NCBI GenBank assembly: GCA_029959325.1
Contig: JASCPF010000024.1
Span: 1-41,584, forward strand
DNA length: 41,584 nucleotides
Direction: 5' to 3'
Origin: Microbacteriaceae bacterium PS02068
GTDB lineage: Bacteria > Actinomycetota > Actinomycetes > Actinomycetales > Microbacteriaceae
The notes under the pieces were generated by a model. It made no database searches. It had not been told where the DNA came from and saw only the letters and a program-made list of their open reading frames with translations. The translations under genes were made by a program, and so were the position numbers. Shown here in pieces: positions 1-7,937 of the stretch (its first letter is position 1; each line of letters starts with the position of its first letter).

Positions 1-30
1 TCCACGCCCCCCCAACCTTGTCCCCCCCCC

Positions 31-69
31 CCGGCCCCCCCCCGGCGGGCGCGCGGGGGGGGGGGCCGG
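31..69. repeat. C-run/G-run inverted repeat upstream of the permease operon
   Basis: A perfect 13-bp inverted repeat pairs CCGG plus nine C (31-43) with nine G plus CCGG (57-69), around a 13-nt GC-only loop. It ends six bases before the ribosome-binding site of the first permease. In sugar ABC operons a stem-loop often separates the abundant binding protein from the permeases, so an intercistronic attenuator or mRNA-stabilising hairpin is plausible. Homopolymer runs at a sequence end are also a common place for assembly error. Confidence 0.5.
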
Positions 70-88
70 AACCCGGAAAGGAGCCCTC

Positions 89-1153
89 GTGGCTACTGCG
101 ACAACGACCGTCGCCTCGGCGCGCGTCCCCCGTCGGCTCGGGTTCGGCAGCCGCCTGAGCTCGTGGGACCTCAAGCTCTCGCCCTACCTCTACATCTCCC
201 CGTTCTTCCTCCTGTTCCTGATCGTCGGCCTGTTCCCCCTCGGCTACACCGCCGTGATCTCCTTCATGGACTGGGACCTCGTTCGGAACTCCGGCACGTT
301 CGTCGGGTTCGACCAGTACGCGACCGTCCTCGGCGATCCGAAGTTCTGGGTCGCGCTCCGCAACACGTTCAGCATCTTCCTGCTGTCGTCGGTGCCGCAG
401 CTGATCGCCGCGGTCTTCATCGCGGCGCTGCTGGATCAGAACATCCGCGCGAAGACGTTCTGGCGCATGGGCGTGCTGCTGCCGTATGTCATGGCGCCCG
501 TCGCCGTCGCGCTGATCTTCTCGAACATGTTCGGCGACCAGTACGGCATCATCAACACGTGGCTCGGCGCGATCGGCATCGATCCGGTCAAGTGGCACTC
601 CAACGCCTTCGCGAGCCACATCGCCATCGCGACGATGGTGAACTTCCGCTGGACGGGCTACAACACCCTGATCCTCCTCGCCGCGATGCAGGCGATCCCG
701 CGCGACTACTACGAGGCCGCGACGGTCGACGGCGCCGGCCGGATCCGCCAGTTCTTCGCGATCACGCTGCCGAGCCTGCGCCCGACCCTCATCTTCGTCG
801 TCATTACGTCCACCATCGGCGGCCTGCAGATCTTCGACGAGCCGCGCATGTACGACCAGTACGGCACGGGCGGGGCGAACAACCAGTGGCTCACGATCAC
901 GCTGTGGCTCTACGACCTCGGCTGGGGGCGGTGGAACTTCGGCCGCGCCGCGGCGCTCGCGTGGATCCTGTTCCTCATCATCCTGGCGATCGGGGTCATC
1001 AACCTCTTCATCACCCGCAATCTCGTGCGCGACGAGGGCAGCCGTGCCGACCTGACCAAGGCGCAGCTGCGCGCCGCGCGCAGGGATGCCCAGGCATCCG
1101 TCCGCGCGGGCCGCAACCGCCACACCCGCCACACCGAGGAGGTGCCGCGATGA
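89..1153 (+). CDS. Carbohydrate ABC transporter permease, MalF/CebF type
   Basis: Inner-membrane permease of a binding-protein-dependent sugar importer, 354 aa. The N-terminus has a short cytoplasmic stretch, then a first membrane helix (residues about 30-58, beginning LSPYLYISPFFLLFLIVGLFPLGY) typical of this family. The EAA loop that docks on the ATPase is clear: YYEAATVDGAGRIRQFFAITLPSLRP, near residues 208-234. GTG at 89 is chosen because GGAAAGGAG lies just upstream. The stop overlaps the start of the next permease (ATGA), so the two are translationally coupled. The downstream GH1 beta-glucosidase and LacI regulator suggest a cellobiose or beta-glucoside substrate, as in the Streptomyces ceb cluster; this is inference. 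No ATPase gene lies in the cluster within the window, so a shared MsiK-like ATPase is likely. Confidence 0.93.
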   Translation: MATATTTVASARVPRRLGFGSRLSSWDLKLSPYLYISPFFLLFLIVGLFPLGYTAVISFMDWDLVRNSGTFVGFDQYATVLGDPKFWVALRNTFSIFLLSSVPQLIAAVFIAALLDQNIRAKTFWRMGVLLPYVMAPVAVALIFSNMFGDQYGIINTWLGAIGIDPVKWHSNAFASHIAIATMVNFRWTGYNTLILLAAMQAIPRDYYEAATVDGAGRIRQFFAITLPSLRPTLIFVVITSTIGGLQIFDEPRMYDQYGTGGANNQWLTITLWLYDLGWGRWNFGRAAALAWILFLIILAIGVINLFITRNLVRDEGSRADLTKAQLRAARRDAQASVRAGRNRHTRHTEEVPR

Positions 1154-2058
1154 GCGTTCTCACCGAGCAGGTCGTCCCTGTGATCGACCCCGATCTGCCC
1201 ACGCCGAAGCAGCGTCGACGCCCGCGCCACGTCAAGGGCACCCGCCCGGGCTGGTTCATCTACGCATGCCTGGGCGTCGTGCTGCTCGGCAGCATCTTCC
1301 CGTTCTACTGGTCGCTGCTGATCGGGTCGGGCGACTCGTACACGATCCGCGACCCGAACATGTCGTGGATTCCCGGCGGCAACTTCTTCGCGAACGCCGC
1401 GAAGGTCGTGAACGATCCCGCCGTGAACTTCTGGGTCGCGCTGTGGAACTCGATCGTGAGCTCCGCCCTGATCGCGCTGTCGGTCGTCTTCTTCTCGACC
1501 CTCGCGGGCTGGGCCTTCGCGAAGCTGAAGTTCCGCGGGTCGAGCTGGCTGCTGGTGTTCGTCATCGCGACGATGGCGGTCCCGACACAGCTGGGCGTCG
1601 TGCCGCTCTACATCCTGTTCAGCGATCTCGGCTGGACGGGCCAGCTGGGTGCGATCATCGTGCCCGCACTGGTGAGCGCGTTCGGAGTGTTCTGGATGAC
1701 GCAGTACCTGCGCCAGGCCGTGCCCGACGAGCTCATCGAGGCCGCGCGCGTCGACGGGGCATCCTCGTTCCGCACGTTCCTCACGGTCGGGCTGCCCGCC
1801 GCGCGACCCGCCGCGGCGATGCTGGCACTGTTCACCTTCGTCTCGGCGTGGAACAACTTCTTCTGGCCGTTCATCGTGCTCGACCGGCAGAACCCGACCC
1901 TGCCCGTCGCGCTCTCGCTGCTGCAGTCGAACTTCTTCATCGACTACTCGATCGTGCTCGCCGGCGTGCTGCTGGCCACCATCCCGCTGCTGATCCTGTT
2001 CGTCTTCGCCGGGAAGCAGCTCGTCAGTGGCATCATGCAAGGTGCGGTCAAGGGCTGA
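1150..2058 (+). CDS. Carbohydrate ABC transporter permease, MalG/CebG type
   Basis: Second membrane subunit of the sugar importer, 302 aa. It starts with a polar tail (residues 1-35), followed by a membrane helix (GWFIYACLGVVLLGSIFPFYWSLL) and further helices. The EAA loop reads LIEAARVDGASSFRTFLTVGLPAARP near residues 195-220, followed by the SAWNNFFWPFIVL segment typical of MalG-like subunits. The ATG at 1150 overlaps the stop of the upstream permease by four bases, which fixes the start even though the reading frame stays open far upstream. It should form a heterodimer with the first permease. The beta-glucosidase gene follows after a 30-nt gap. Confidence 0.93.
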   Translation: MSVLTEQVVPVIDPDLPTPKQRRRPRHVKGTRPGWFIYACLGVVLLGSIFPFYWSLLIGSGDSYTIRDPNMSWIPGGNFFANAAKVVNDPAVNFWVALWNSIVSSALIALSVVFFSTLAGWAFAKLKFRGSSWLLVFVIATMAVPTQLGVVPLYILFSDLGWTGQLGAIIVPALVSAFGVFWMTQYLRQAVPDELIEAARVDGASSFRTFLTVGLPAARPAAAMLALFTFVSAWNNFFWPFIVLDRQNPTLPVALSLLQSNFFIDYSIVLAGVLLATIPLLILFVFAGKQLVSGIMQGAVKG

Positions 2059-2088
2059 GCCCGCCGACTGCGGGACGGAAGGATCACC

Positions 2089-3561
2089 ATGACCGAGCCA
2101 CAGCGCGCCTTCGCGCCGAATTTCCTCTTCGGCGCTGCCACCGCGGCGTATCAGATCGAGGGCGCCGCCTTCGAAGACGGGCGCACGGCGTCGATCTGGG
2201 ATGCCTTCAGCCGGGTTCCGGGCGCCGTCATCAACGCCGACAACGGCGACGTCGCGTGCGACCACTACCACCGCTACCCGGCCGACGTGGCGCTCATGAA
2301 GGAGCTCGGACTCGACACGTATCGGTTCTCGGTGTCGTGGTCGCGCGTGCGCCCCGACGGCGGCCCCGTCAATCAGAAGGGCCTCGACTTCTACAGGCGG
2401 CTCGTCGACGAGCTGCGCGAGAACGACATCCTGCCGTGGCTGACGCTCTATCACTGGGACCTGCCGCAGGCGATCGAAGACCGCGGCGGCTGGACCGTGC
2501 GCTCGACGGCCGAGCAGTTCGCCGAATACGCGCTCGACGTGCACGACGCGCTGGGCGACCGCGTGCAGAACTGGACGACCCTCAACGAGCCGTGGTGCTC
2601 GTCGTTCCTCAGCTACACCGCCGGCATCCATGCGCCCGGGCGCGCGAGTGTCACCGATGGCGTGCTGGCCGCGCACCACCTGCTGCTCGGCCATGGCATG
2701 GCGGTGCAGGAGCTGCGCGCCCGTGACGCGTCGCTGAACCTCGGCGTCACGCTCAACCTCACGGTCGCCGAGCCCGCCGACCCGTCGACCGCCGCCGATG
2801 TCGACGCGGCGCGCCGGATCGACGGGCAGTTCAACCGCTGGTTCCTCGACCCGATCTTCCGCGGCGCGTACCCGGCCGACGTCGTGGAGGACATTCGCGC
2901 GGTCTCGCCGGGGGCGATCGACGCCCTCGAGGCCGCGACGGCGCCGGGCGACCTCGAGACGATCTCGACGCCCCTCGACGCGCTCGGGGTCAACTACTAC
3001 CACGGCGAGTTCGTCGGGGGATCGCCCGACCCGCACGCTCCGCTGCCGGGTGACGCACCCACCGATCGCCCGACGGGCTCGCCGTTCCCCTCGCACGAAG
3101 GCATCCACTGGCATGAGCGCGGCCTGCCGCGCACGACCATGCACTGGGAGATCGATCCGGCGGGGCTCACGACGCTGCTGCAGCGCGTCTGGACCGAGTA
3201 CGCCGAACCTGCCGGCACGGTGCTGTACGTCACCGAGAACGGCGCGGCGTTCGACGACGTGCTGGTGACCGAGCCCGGCGAGGACGGGCAGCCGGATGCC
3301 CGGGTGCACGACGCCGAGCGCGTCGACTTCCTGCGGCGCCACCTCGGGGCGATCCTCGACGCGCAGGAGGCGGGCGTCGATGTGCGCGGCTACTTCTACT
3401 GGTCGCTCCTCGACAACTTCGAATGGGCGTGGGGCTACGAGAAGCGGTTCGGCATCGTCCACGTCGACTACGACACCCAGGCGCGGACGCTCAAGGACAG
3501 CGCACGAGAGTATCGTCGGGTCATCGCGGCGCGCGCCATCGATATGGCGGCGGTAGCCTAG
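2089..3561 (+). CDS. GH1 family beta-glucosidase
   Basis: Cytoplasmic glycoside hydrolase of family 1, 490 aa, a normal length for the family. It should hydrolyse beta-glucosides such as cellobiose to glucose by the retaining mechanism. The N-terminal signature FLFGAATAAYQIEGA is at residues about 10-25. The acid/base is E167 in TTLNEPW, and the nucleophile is E383 in YVTENGAAF. The C-terminal SLLDNFEWAWGYEKRFGIVHVDY matches the aglycone and substrate-binding end of GH1. No signal peptide is visible, so the substrate is presumably imported intact by the two upstream permeases. ATG at 2089 is preceded by GGAAGGA. The exact aglycone preference cannot be read from sequence; 6-phospho-beta-glucosidase is less likely beside an ABC rather than a PTS importer. 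Confidence 0.94.
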   Translation: MTEPQRAFAPNFLFGAATAAYQIEGAAFEDGRTASIWDAFSRVPGAVINADNGDVACDHYHRYPADVALMKELGLDTYRFSVSWSRVRPDGGPVNQKGLDFYRRLVDELRENDILPWLTLYHWDLPQAIEDRGGWTVRSTAEQFAEYALDVHDALGDRVQNWTTLNEPWCSSFLSYTAGIHAPGRASVTDGVLAAHHLLLGHGMAVQELRARDASLNLGVTLNLTVAEPADPSTAADVDAARRIDGQFNRWFLDPIFRGAYPADVVEDIRAVSPGAIDALEAATAPGDLETISTPLDALGVNYYHGEFVGGSPDPHAPLPGDAPTDRPTGSPFPSHEGIHWHERGLPRTTMHWEIDPAGLTTLLQRVWTEYAEPAGTVLYVTENGAAFDDVLVTEPGEDGQPDARVHDAERVDFLRRHLGAILDAQEAGVDVRGYFYWSLLDNFEWAWGYEKRFGIVHVDYDTQARTLKDSAREYRRVIAARAIDMAAVA

Positions 3562-3602
3562 GCATTCCCGCCCGCCCGCACTTCGAGTAAGGCTCCACGT
3601 CT

Positions 3603-4619
3603 GTGACGATCGACACGCCGCCGCGCATCACAGCCACGATCGAAGAGGTCGCCGCGGCCGCGGGCGTCTCGCGTTCGACCGTCTCGCGCGTCGTGAACGG
3701 CGGGGCGTCGGTGAGCCCCGCTGCGCTCGAGTCGGTACGGCGCGCGATCGCCGAACTGAACTACGTGCCCAACCGGGCCGCTCGCTCGCTCGCCTCACGG
3801 TCGACGATGGCGATCGCGCTCGTCGTGCCCGAAGACATCAACCGGTTCTTCGGCGACCCGTTCTTCGCGTCGGTGGTGTCGGGCATCAACGCGCGGCTCA
3901 GCCGTTCGGACTATGTGCTGAACCTGATCATCGCCAGCGACGACCCGGGCGACAAGACCAGCGCCTATGTGCGCAGCGGGGCCGTCGACGGGGTCGTGAT
4001 CGTCTCGCATCACACGAGCGACGCCTTCATCGACCGCATCGCGGCCTCGGTTCCCGTCGTCTACGGCGGCCGCCCCGCGCGCCTGCGGGGCGAGGACTAC
4101 TACGTCGACGTCGACAACGTGGCCGGGGCGCGCCACGCCACGGAGTATCTGCTCGCTGCGGGGCATCGGCGCATCGCGAACATCTCCGGTCCTGTCAGCA
4201 TGCCCGCCGGTGTCGACCGGCTGAACGGGTTCCGCAGCGCCCTCGCGGGCGCAGGGCTCGAGCCCGGCGCGATCGAACAGGGCGACTTCACCGTCGACGG
4301 CGGCGCCGCGGCGATGCAGCGCATCCTCGACAGCGGGGTGCCGTTCGACGCGCTGTTCTGCGCGAGCGACCTCATGGCGCAGGGCGCCCTGGCCGTCTTG
4401 GCCCGGGAGGGCATCCGCGTTCCGGACGACATCGCGCTCGTCGGCTTCGACGACTCTCCCGTGGCGACCGCCGTGCAGCCGAACCTCACCACGGTGCGCC
4501 AGCCCTCGCGCGGCCAGGGCGAGATGGTCGCCGACGTGCTGCTGTCGCTGCTCGCCGGTGGCAGCCCCGACCACGTGACGATGCTCGAGACCGAGCTCGT
4601 CGTGCGCGACTCGGCCTGA
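3603..4619 (+). CDS. LacI family transcriptional regulator
   Basis: LacI/GalR repressor of 338 aa. The N-terminal helix-turn-helix and hinge (TIEEVAAAAGVSRSTVSRVVNGGASVSPAALESVRRAIAELNYVPNRAARSLA, residues about 12-65) is complete. It is followed by a periplasmic-binding-protein-like effector domain ending in VGFDDSPVATAVQPNLTTVRQP. It lies 41 nt downstream of the beta-glucosidase in the same orientation and is most likely the local repressor of the sugar module, comparable to CebR. Its operator would be expected before the binding-protein gene, outside the window, and I see no convincing operator inside it. GTG at 3603 has only a weak upstream AAGG, so the start is less certain than the gene. 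Confidence 0.92.
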   Translation: MTIDTPPRITATIEEVAAAAGVSRSTVSRVVNGGASVSPAALESVRRAIAELNYVPNRAARSLASRSTMAIALVVPEDINRFFGDPFFASVVSGINARLSRSDYVLNLIIASDDPGDKTSAYVRSGAVDGVVIVSHHTSDAFIDRIAASVPVVYGGRPARLRGEDYYVDVDNVAGARHATEYLLAAGHRRIANISGPVSMPAGVDRLNGFRSALAGAGLEPGAIEQGDFTVDGGAAAMQRILDSGVPFDALFCASDLMAQGALAVLAREGIRVPDDIALVGFDDSPVATAVQPNLTTVRQPSRGQGEMVADVLLSLLAGGSPDHVTMLETELVVRDSA

Positions 4620-4645
4620 GCGCCGGCCGTGCGCGCGGAGCCGGA

Positions 4646-6010
4646 TCAGCCGACGTTGCCGACGTTCTCGGGGTCGCCGCCGAGCTGGCCGATCGGGACG
4701 ATCGGTCCGCCGTCGTCGGCACCGGTCTGGCGGGCGCGGGCGATCGCGTTGCCGACGTGGTAGATCAGCAGCGCCGCGACCGTGCCGAGCACGATGGCGC
4801 CGAAGGTGAGGGTGCCGAGGTTCATCGTGAAGCCCGCGATCGCGATGACGAAGGCGACCGCGACGGTGTACTGGTTGACCGGCCGCGAGAAATCGACCTG
4901 GTTGTCGACCCAGATCTTGATGCCGATCACGCCGATCAGGCCGTAGAGCGCGGTCGTGACACCGCCGAGCACGCCCTGCGGCATCGCGAAGATGACGGCG
5001 CCGACCTTGGGTGAGAACGCGAGCAGGATCGCGAACGTGCCCGCGACCCAGTACGCCGCCGTCGAGTAGACGCGCGTGGCCGCCATGACGCCGATGTTCT
5101 CGCCGTACGTCGTGGTGCCCGACCCGCCGCCGAGGCCGGCGATCGTCGTCGCGAGGCCGTCGGCGAGCAGCGCGCGACCGGTGCGGGTGTTGATCGAGGC
5201 ATCCCCGGTCATCGTCGCGACGCCGCGCACATGCCCGACGTTCTCGGCGATGAGCACCAGGATCACGGGCAGGAACATCGGCAGCATCGCCCACGCGTGC
5301 GCGTCGGCGAAGGCGGGCAGGTGGAAGTCGGGCAGGCCGACCCAGGCGGCATCCGTCACTCGTTCCCACTGGACGCGCCCCATGAGCGCGCCGACGACGT
5401 AGCCCACGATCACGCCGAGGAAGATCGAGATGCGGCCGAGGAATCCGCGGAACAGCACCGCGAACACCATGCACGCGACCAGCGTGATCGTGCCGAGCAA
5501 CGCATCGGCCTGGAAGTTGACCCACGCGACCGGCGCGAGGTTCAGCCCGATGAGGGCGACGATCGCGCCCGAGACGACGGGCGGCATGAGCTTCTCGATC
5601 CAGCCCGTGCCGGTGGCCTGCACGAGGAAGCCGACGCCGGCGAGCAGGATGCCCGTGACGAACACTCCGAGCAGCGCCTGCGAGATCTGGGCGCCCGTCT
5701 CGAGTGCTGCGCCGCCGCCCGGGCCGAGCGCGAGAATCGGCGCGATGAAGGCGAACGACGACCCGAGGTAGCTCGGCAGGCGGTTGCCGGTCAGCACCAG
5801 GAACAGGATCGTGCCGACACCCGAGAACAGCAGCGTCGTCGAGACGGGGAAGCCCGTGAGCAGCGGCACGAGGAACGTCGCGCCGAACATCGCCACGACG
5901 TGCTGTGTGCCGATCGCGATCGTCGCCGGCCAGCTCAGGCGCTCGCCGGGCTTCACGACGGCGCCGGGTGCGACGGTGCGGCCGTCTCCGTGCGTGGTCC
6001 AGATGGGCAT
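4646..6010 (-). CDS. uraA: NCS2 family uracil permease, UraA type
   Basis: Integral membrane nucleobase:proton symporter of the NCS2 (NAT) family, 454 aa. Family segments include QHVVAMFGATFLVPLLTGFP near the N-terminus and LGSSFAFIAP near residue 85. LVLIAENVGHV carries the Glu and His corresponding to the substrate/proton residues of E. coli UraA, and TTYGENIGVMAATRVYS is the diagnostic UraA substrate segment. Uracil is therefore the best guess; xanthine or other bases cannot be excluded. The start at 6010 is fixed by AAGGAG seven to eight bases upstream; the frame stays open further upstream without support. It lies 37 nt downstream of purC on the same strand and is probably cotranscribed with it. 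Confidence 0.92.
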   Translation of the reverse strand: MPIWTTHGDGRTVAPGAVVKPGERLSWPATIAIGTQHVVAMFGATFLVPLLTGFPVSTTLLFSGVGTILFLVLTGNRLPSYLGSSFAFIAPILALGPGGGAALETGAQISQALLGVFVTGILLAGVGFLVQATGTGWIEKLMPPVVSGAIVALIGLNLAPVAWVNFQADALLGTITLVACMVFAVLFRGFLGRISIFLGVIVGYVVGALMGRVQWERVTDAAWVGLPDFHLPAFADAHAWAMLPMFLPVILVLIAENVGHVRGVATMTGDASINTRTGRALLADGLATTIAGLGGGSGTTTYGENIGVMAATRVYSTAAYWVAGTFAILLAFSPKVGAVIFAMPQGVLGGVTTALYGLIGVIGIKIWVDNQVDFSRPVNQYTVAVAFVIAIAGFTMNLGTLTFGAIVLGTVAALLIYHVGNAIARARQTGADDGGPIVPIGQLGGDPENVGNVG

Positions 6011-6047
6011 GGGGGTGCTCCTTCGTCGTGGGGGTGGATGCCTGGGC

Positions 6048-7046
6048 TTACGCGGTGAGCTTCTCGAGCAGCTCGCGATACTTCGCGGCGGTGCGCTCGA
6101 CGATCTCGGCCGGCAGCTCGGGGGGAGTGCCGATCTGGCCCCAATTGGCCGCCAGCCAATCGCGGACGATCTGCTTGTCGAAGCTCGCCATCCGCTCGGC
6201 AGGCGTCGTTCCGGATGCCCAGGCAGAGGCATCCCAGTACCGCGACGAATCGCTCGTGAGCACCTCGTCGGCCAGGACCAGCCCCCCGGTCCCCGAGCTT
6301 TCCGCGGTCCCCGAGCTTGTCGAGGGGTCGACCCCGAACTCGAACTTCGTGTCGGCGAGGATCAGCCCCTTCGCCTCGGCTACCGCCGCCGCCCGGCGGT
6401 AGATCTCGAGCGACAGGTCGCGCAGTGCGGCGGCGCGCTGCGCGCCCACGAGCTCCTCGGTCTGGGCGAACGAGATGTTCTCGTCGTGCTCGCCCATCGG
6501 CGCCTTGTAGGCGGGGGTGAAGATCGGCTCGGGCAGGCGATCGCCGTCCTGCAGGCCGGCCGGCAGCGGGATGCCGCACACCGTGCCTTCGGCGTGGTAC
6601 TCCTTCCACCCCGAACCGGTGAGGTAACCGCGCACGACGCACTCGATCGGCAGCATCTCGAGGCTGCGCACGATCATGGCGCGCCCCGCGACAGCGGCGG
6701 GCGCTCGTTCGCCCGTGAGGTGATTCGGGATGCCTCGGCCCCCGTCAGCCCCCGCGAGCTGGTCGAACCACCACAGGCTCAGCGTCGTGAGCAGCTCGCC
6801 CTTGCCCGGGATGCCCGGCGCGAGCACGTGGTCGAACGCGCTGACCCGGTCGCTCGCGACGACGAGCATCCGGTCGCCCGCCTCTGTCCCGGAGCCTGGC
6901 TTGGTCCCCGAGCTTGGCTCGGTCCCCGAGCTTGTCGAGGGGTCGCCCGCCTCTGTCCCCGAGCCTGCCTCAGGGCGGTACAGGTCGCGCACCTTGCCCG
7001 AGTACACATGGGTCCAGCCGGGCAGGTCGAGGGCAGCATCCGTCAC
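6048..7046 (-). CDS. purC: Phosphoribosylaminoimidazole-succinocarboxamide synthase (SAICAR synthetase)
   Basis: Step of de novo purine synthesis joining CAIR and aspartate with ATP, 332 aa, cytoplasmic. Conserved blocks are present in order: GKVRDLY, SDRVSAFDHVL, GKGELLTTLSLWWF, VVRGYLTGSGWKEY, PIFTPAYKA, ENISF, LILADTKFEFG, LVLADEVLTSDSSRYW and FDKQIVRDWL. Two low-complexity in-frame insertions break conserved blocks: residues about 25-58, between RDLY and LVVASDR, and residues about 240-255, between KFEFGVD and LVLADE. Both are translated copies of the dispersed TTCGACAAGCTC repeat and read PSTSSGT. The enzyme must tolerate them if it is functional. GTG at 7046 has no Shine-Dalgarno but has GATAAT six bases upstream, which suggests a leaderless mRNA. 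The uraA-like gene follows downstream. Confidence 0.95.
   Translation of the reverse strand: MTDAALDLPGWTHVYSGKVRDLYRPEAGSGTEAGDPSTSSGTEPSSGTKPGSGTEAGDRMLVVASDRVSAFDHVLAPGIPGKGELLTTLSLWWFDQLAGADGGRGIPNHLTGERAPAAVAGRAMIVRSLEMLPIECVVRGYLTGSGWKEYHAEGTVCGIPLPAGLQDGDRLPEPIFTPAYKAPMGEHDENISFAQTEELVGAQRAAALRDLSLEIYRRAAAVAEAKGLILADTKFEFGVDPSTSSGTAESSGTGGLVLADEVLTSDSSRYWDASAWASGTTPAERMASFDKQIVRDWLAANWGQIGTPPELPAEIVERTAAKYRELLEKLTA
6288..6330 (-). repeat. Dispersed repeat copy inside purC (insertion 2)
   Basis: One partial (from 6288) and one full (6306-6330) copy of the dispersed element; the full copy reads GGTCCCCGAGCTTGTCGAGG plus GGTCG on the plus strand. On the purC strand it translates as DPSTSSGT followed by the shorter AESSGT, and it lies between the conserved KFEFG and LVLADE blocks. 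Length is a multiple of three, so the frame is kept. Confidence 0.75.
6872..6976 (-). repeat. Dispersed repeat cluster inside purC (insertion 1)
   Basis: A compound array within the N-terminal part of purC. The outer segment, GGTCGCCCGCCTCTGTCCC followed by GAGCCTG, occurs twice (starting at 6872 and 6941). Between them are a partial copy of the GGTCCCCGAGCTTG core (from about 6903) and a full copy of it (from about 6921). It encodes the Ser/Thr/Gly/Glu-rich stretch at residues about 25-58 of PurC. Confidence 0.75.
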
Positions 7047-7058
7047 GGGACCATTATC
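7047..7058 (-). promoter_or_regulatory. Leaderless -10 region of purC
   Basis: On the minus strand GATAAT (7058-7053) is followed by six bases and the GTG start of purC. There is no purine-rich ribosome-binding site, so transcription probably begins at or next to the start codon. Confidence 0.55.
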
Positions 7059-7100
7059 GCGGGCCTGGGGCTTCCGCCATCGATTCGAGATCCGGTCGGG

Positions 7101-7355
7101 TCAGCGTGCCGTGATCAGGTGACGGGGCGGCCCCTCGATGCGCGCGACGGCAATCCTGACCTCGACCAGTTCTCGCTCGACCTGCGCGAACCTTGCGTCG
7201 AACCGATTCTCGAGTCTCGTGAATCGTGCGTCGAGCTGCGTGCTGAATCTCTCGAGTTGCGCGTCCGCGCGGCGGATCAGCCACGCGAAGCACGCTGCGA
7301 GGCTCAAGGCGAGCCCTGCAGCGCTGATCACGATGGTGATCGTTTCGACAGACAT
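7101..7355 (-). CDS. Small membrane protein with cytoplasmic coiled coil
   Basis: 84 aa. One N-terminal membrane helix (TITIVISAAGLALSLAACFAWLI, residues about 4-26) is followed by a charged heptad-like segment (QLERFSTQLDARFTRLENRFDARFAQVERELVEVRIAVARIEG) with strong coiled-coil character. The ATG at 7355 is preferred because GGGAGG lies seven bases upstream; the open frame continues to 7394 without a ribosome-binding site. No enzymatic domain is recognisable. The protein could be a membrane-tethered oligomerisation factor, but function is unknown. Base composition is slightly lower in GC than the neighbours, and it sits alone between purC and the toxin-antitoxin pair. Confidence 0.7.
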   Translation of the reverse strand: MSVETITIVISAAGLALSLAACFAWLIRRADAQLERFSTQLDARFTRLENRFDARFAQVERELVEVRIAVARIEGPPRHLITAR

Positions 7356-7484
7356 GAACACCCTCCCATTGTGGCGCCGTGTTCCGACGCGCACCAGGAG
7401 GCTACGCCCGGCGTGGGTACCTTCACGGCGGGTGGCGCAGAACGGTGGAGAAATCGCTGAAACGGGCAGGTGTGGAGAGACCGG

Positions 7485-7937
7485 TCACGGCAAGGGTCGA
7501 CGTCCCGATATCGCGGGCCGCGGCACCGCCACGATCTCGACGAGCGCGTCGAGCCCGCGGTAGTCGTCGGGGTTGGTCGTGTACAGCGGCAACGCTTCGA
7601 CTGCAGCGGTGGCGGCGATCATGAGGTCGGCGGCTCGGGTGCGCGGCGTTCGGCCGAGGCCGAGCACTGCGGCGCTCATGCGGCCGTACATGCGCGCGGC
7701 GTCGCCAGTGTAAGGGATCGGATCGAACTCGGATTCCGCCTGCTGCAGGAGGGCGAGGCGGTCCGAGCGCACCCTCTGACTGTCGGGCAGCTCTGCGCGC
7801 ACGAGGTGCACGCCCGCGGCGAGCTCTCCCAGCACGACGGTGCTGATCGCGGCCTGATCGGGGAGGAGCGCGGGATCGATCGCACGACGAAGGATGAGGA
7901 TGTTCGTGTCGAGCATTCCGCGCGTGGGAAGGCTCAC
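7485..7937 (-). CDS. vapC: PIN domain ribonuclease toxin, VapC family
   Basis: 150 aa PIN-domain protein, the toxin half of a type II toxin-antitoxin pair, expected to cleave specific RNAs with Mg2+ or Mn2+. The acidic residues are in place: D10 in MLDTN, E38 in VVLGELAAG, D104 in RAADLMIAA and D125 in LYTTNPDDYRGL. GTG at 7937 is chosen because it overlaps the antitoxin stop (GTGA), the usual coupling in these operons. An internal ATG (MLDTN, codon 8) is the only close alternative. The antitoxin is encoded immediately upstream. Chromosomal VapC pairs act in stress responses or phage defence; the target cannot be inferred here. Confidence 0.9.
   Translation of the reverse strand: MSLPTRGMLDTNILILRRAIDPALLPDQAAISTVVLGELAAGVHLVRAELPDSQRVRSDRLALLQQAESEFDPIPYTGDAARMYGRMSAAVLGLGRTPRTRAADLMIAATAAVEALPLYTTNPDDYRGLDALVEIVAVPRPAISGRRPLP

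Noticed and set aside
163..1149. N-terminal extension of the second permease into the first permease gene
   Set aside because: The frame is open but encodes a Pro/Arg/His-rich shadow; the ATG at 1150 overlapping the upstream stop is the family start.
910..3462. An 850-codon open frame on the minus strand across the permease and GH1 genes
   Set aside because: It is antisense to three well-supported genes, has the Arg/Asp/Glu/Val-rich composition typical of GC-rich shadow frames, and matches no family.
4620..4645. CCGGC/GCCGG as a terminator between the LacI and permease genes
   Set aside because: Five base pairs with a long loop is not above background in DNA this rich in GC.
6872..6976. Repeat array in purC that could be mistaken for a CRISPR-like array
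   Set aside because: Units are irregular, read through as protein in frame, and there are no unique equal-length spacers or cas genes.
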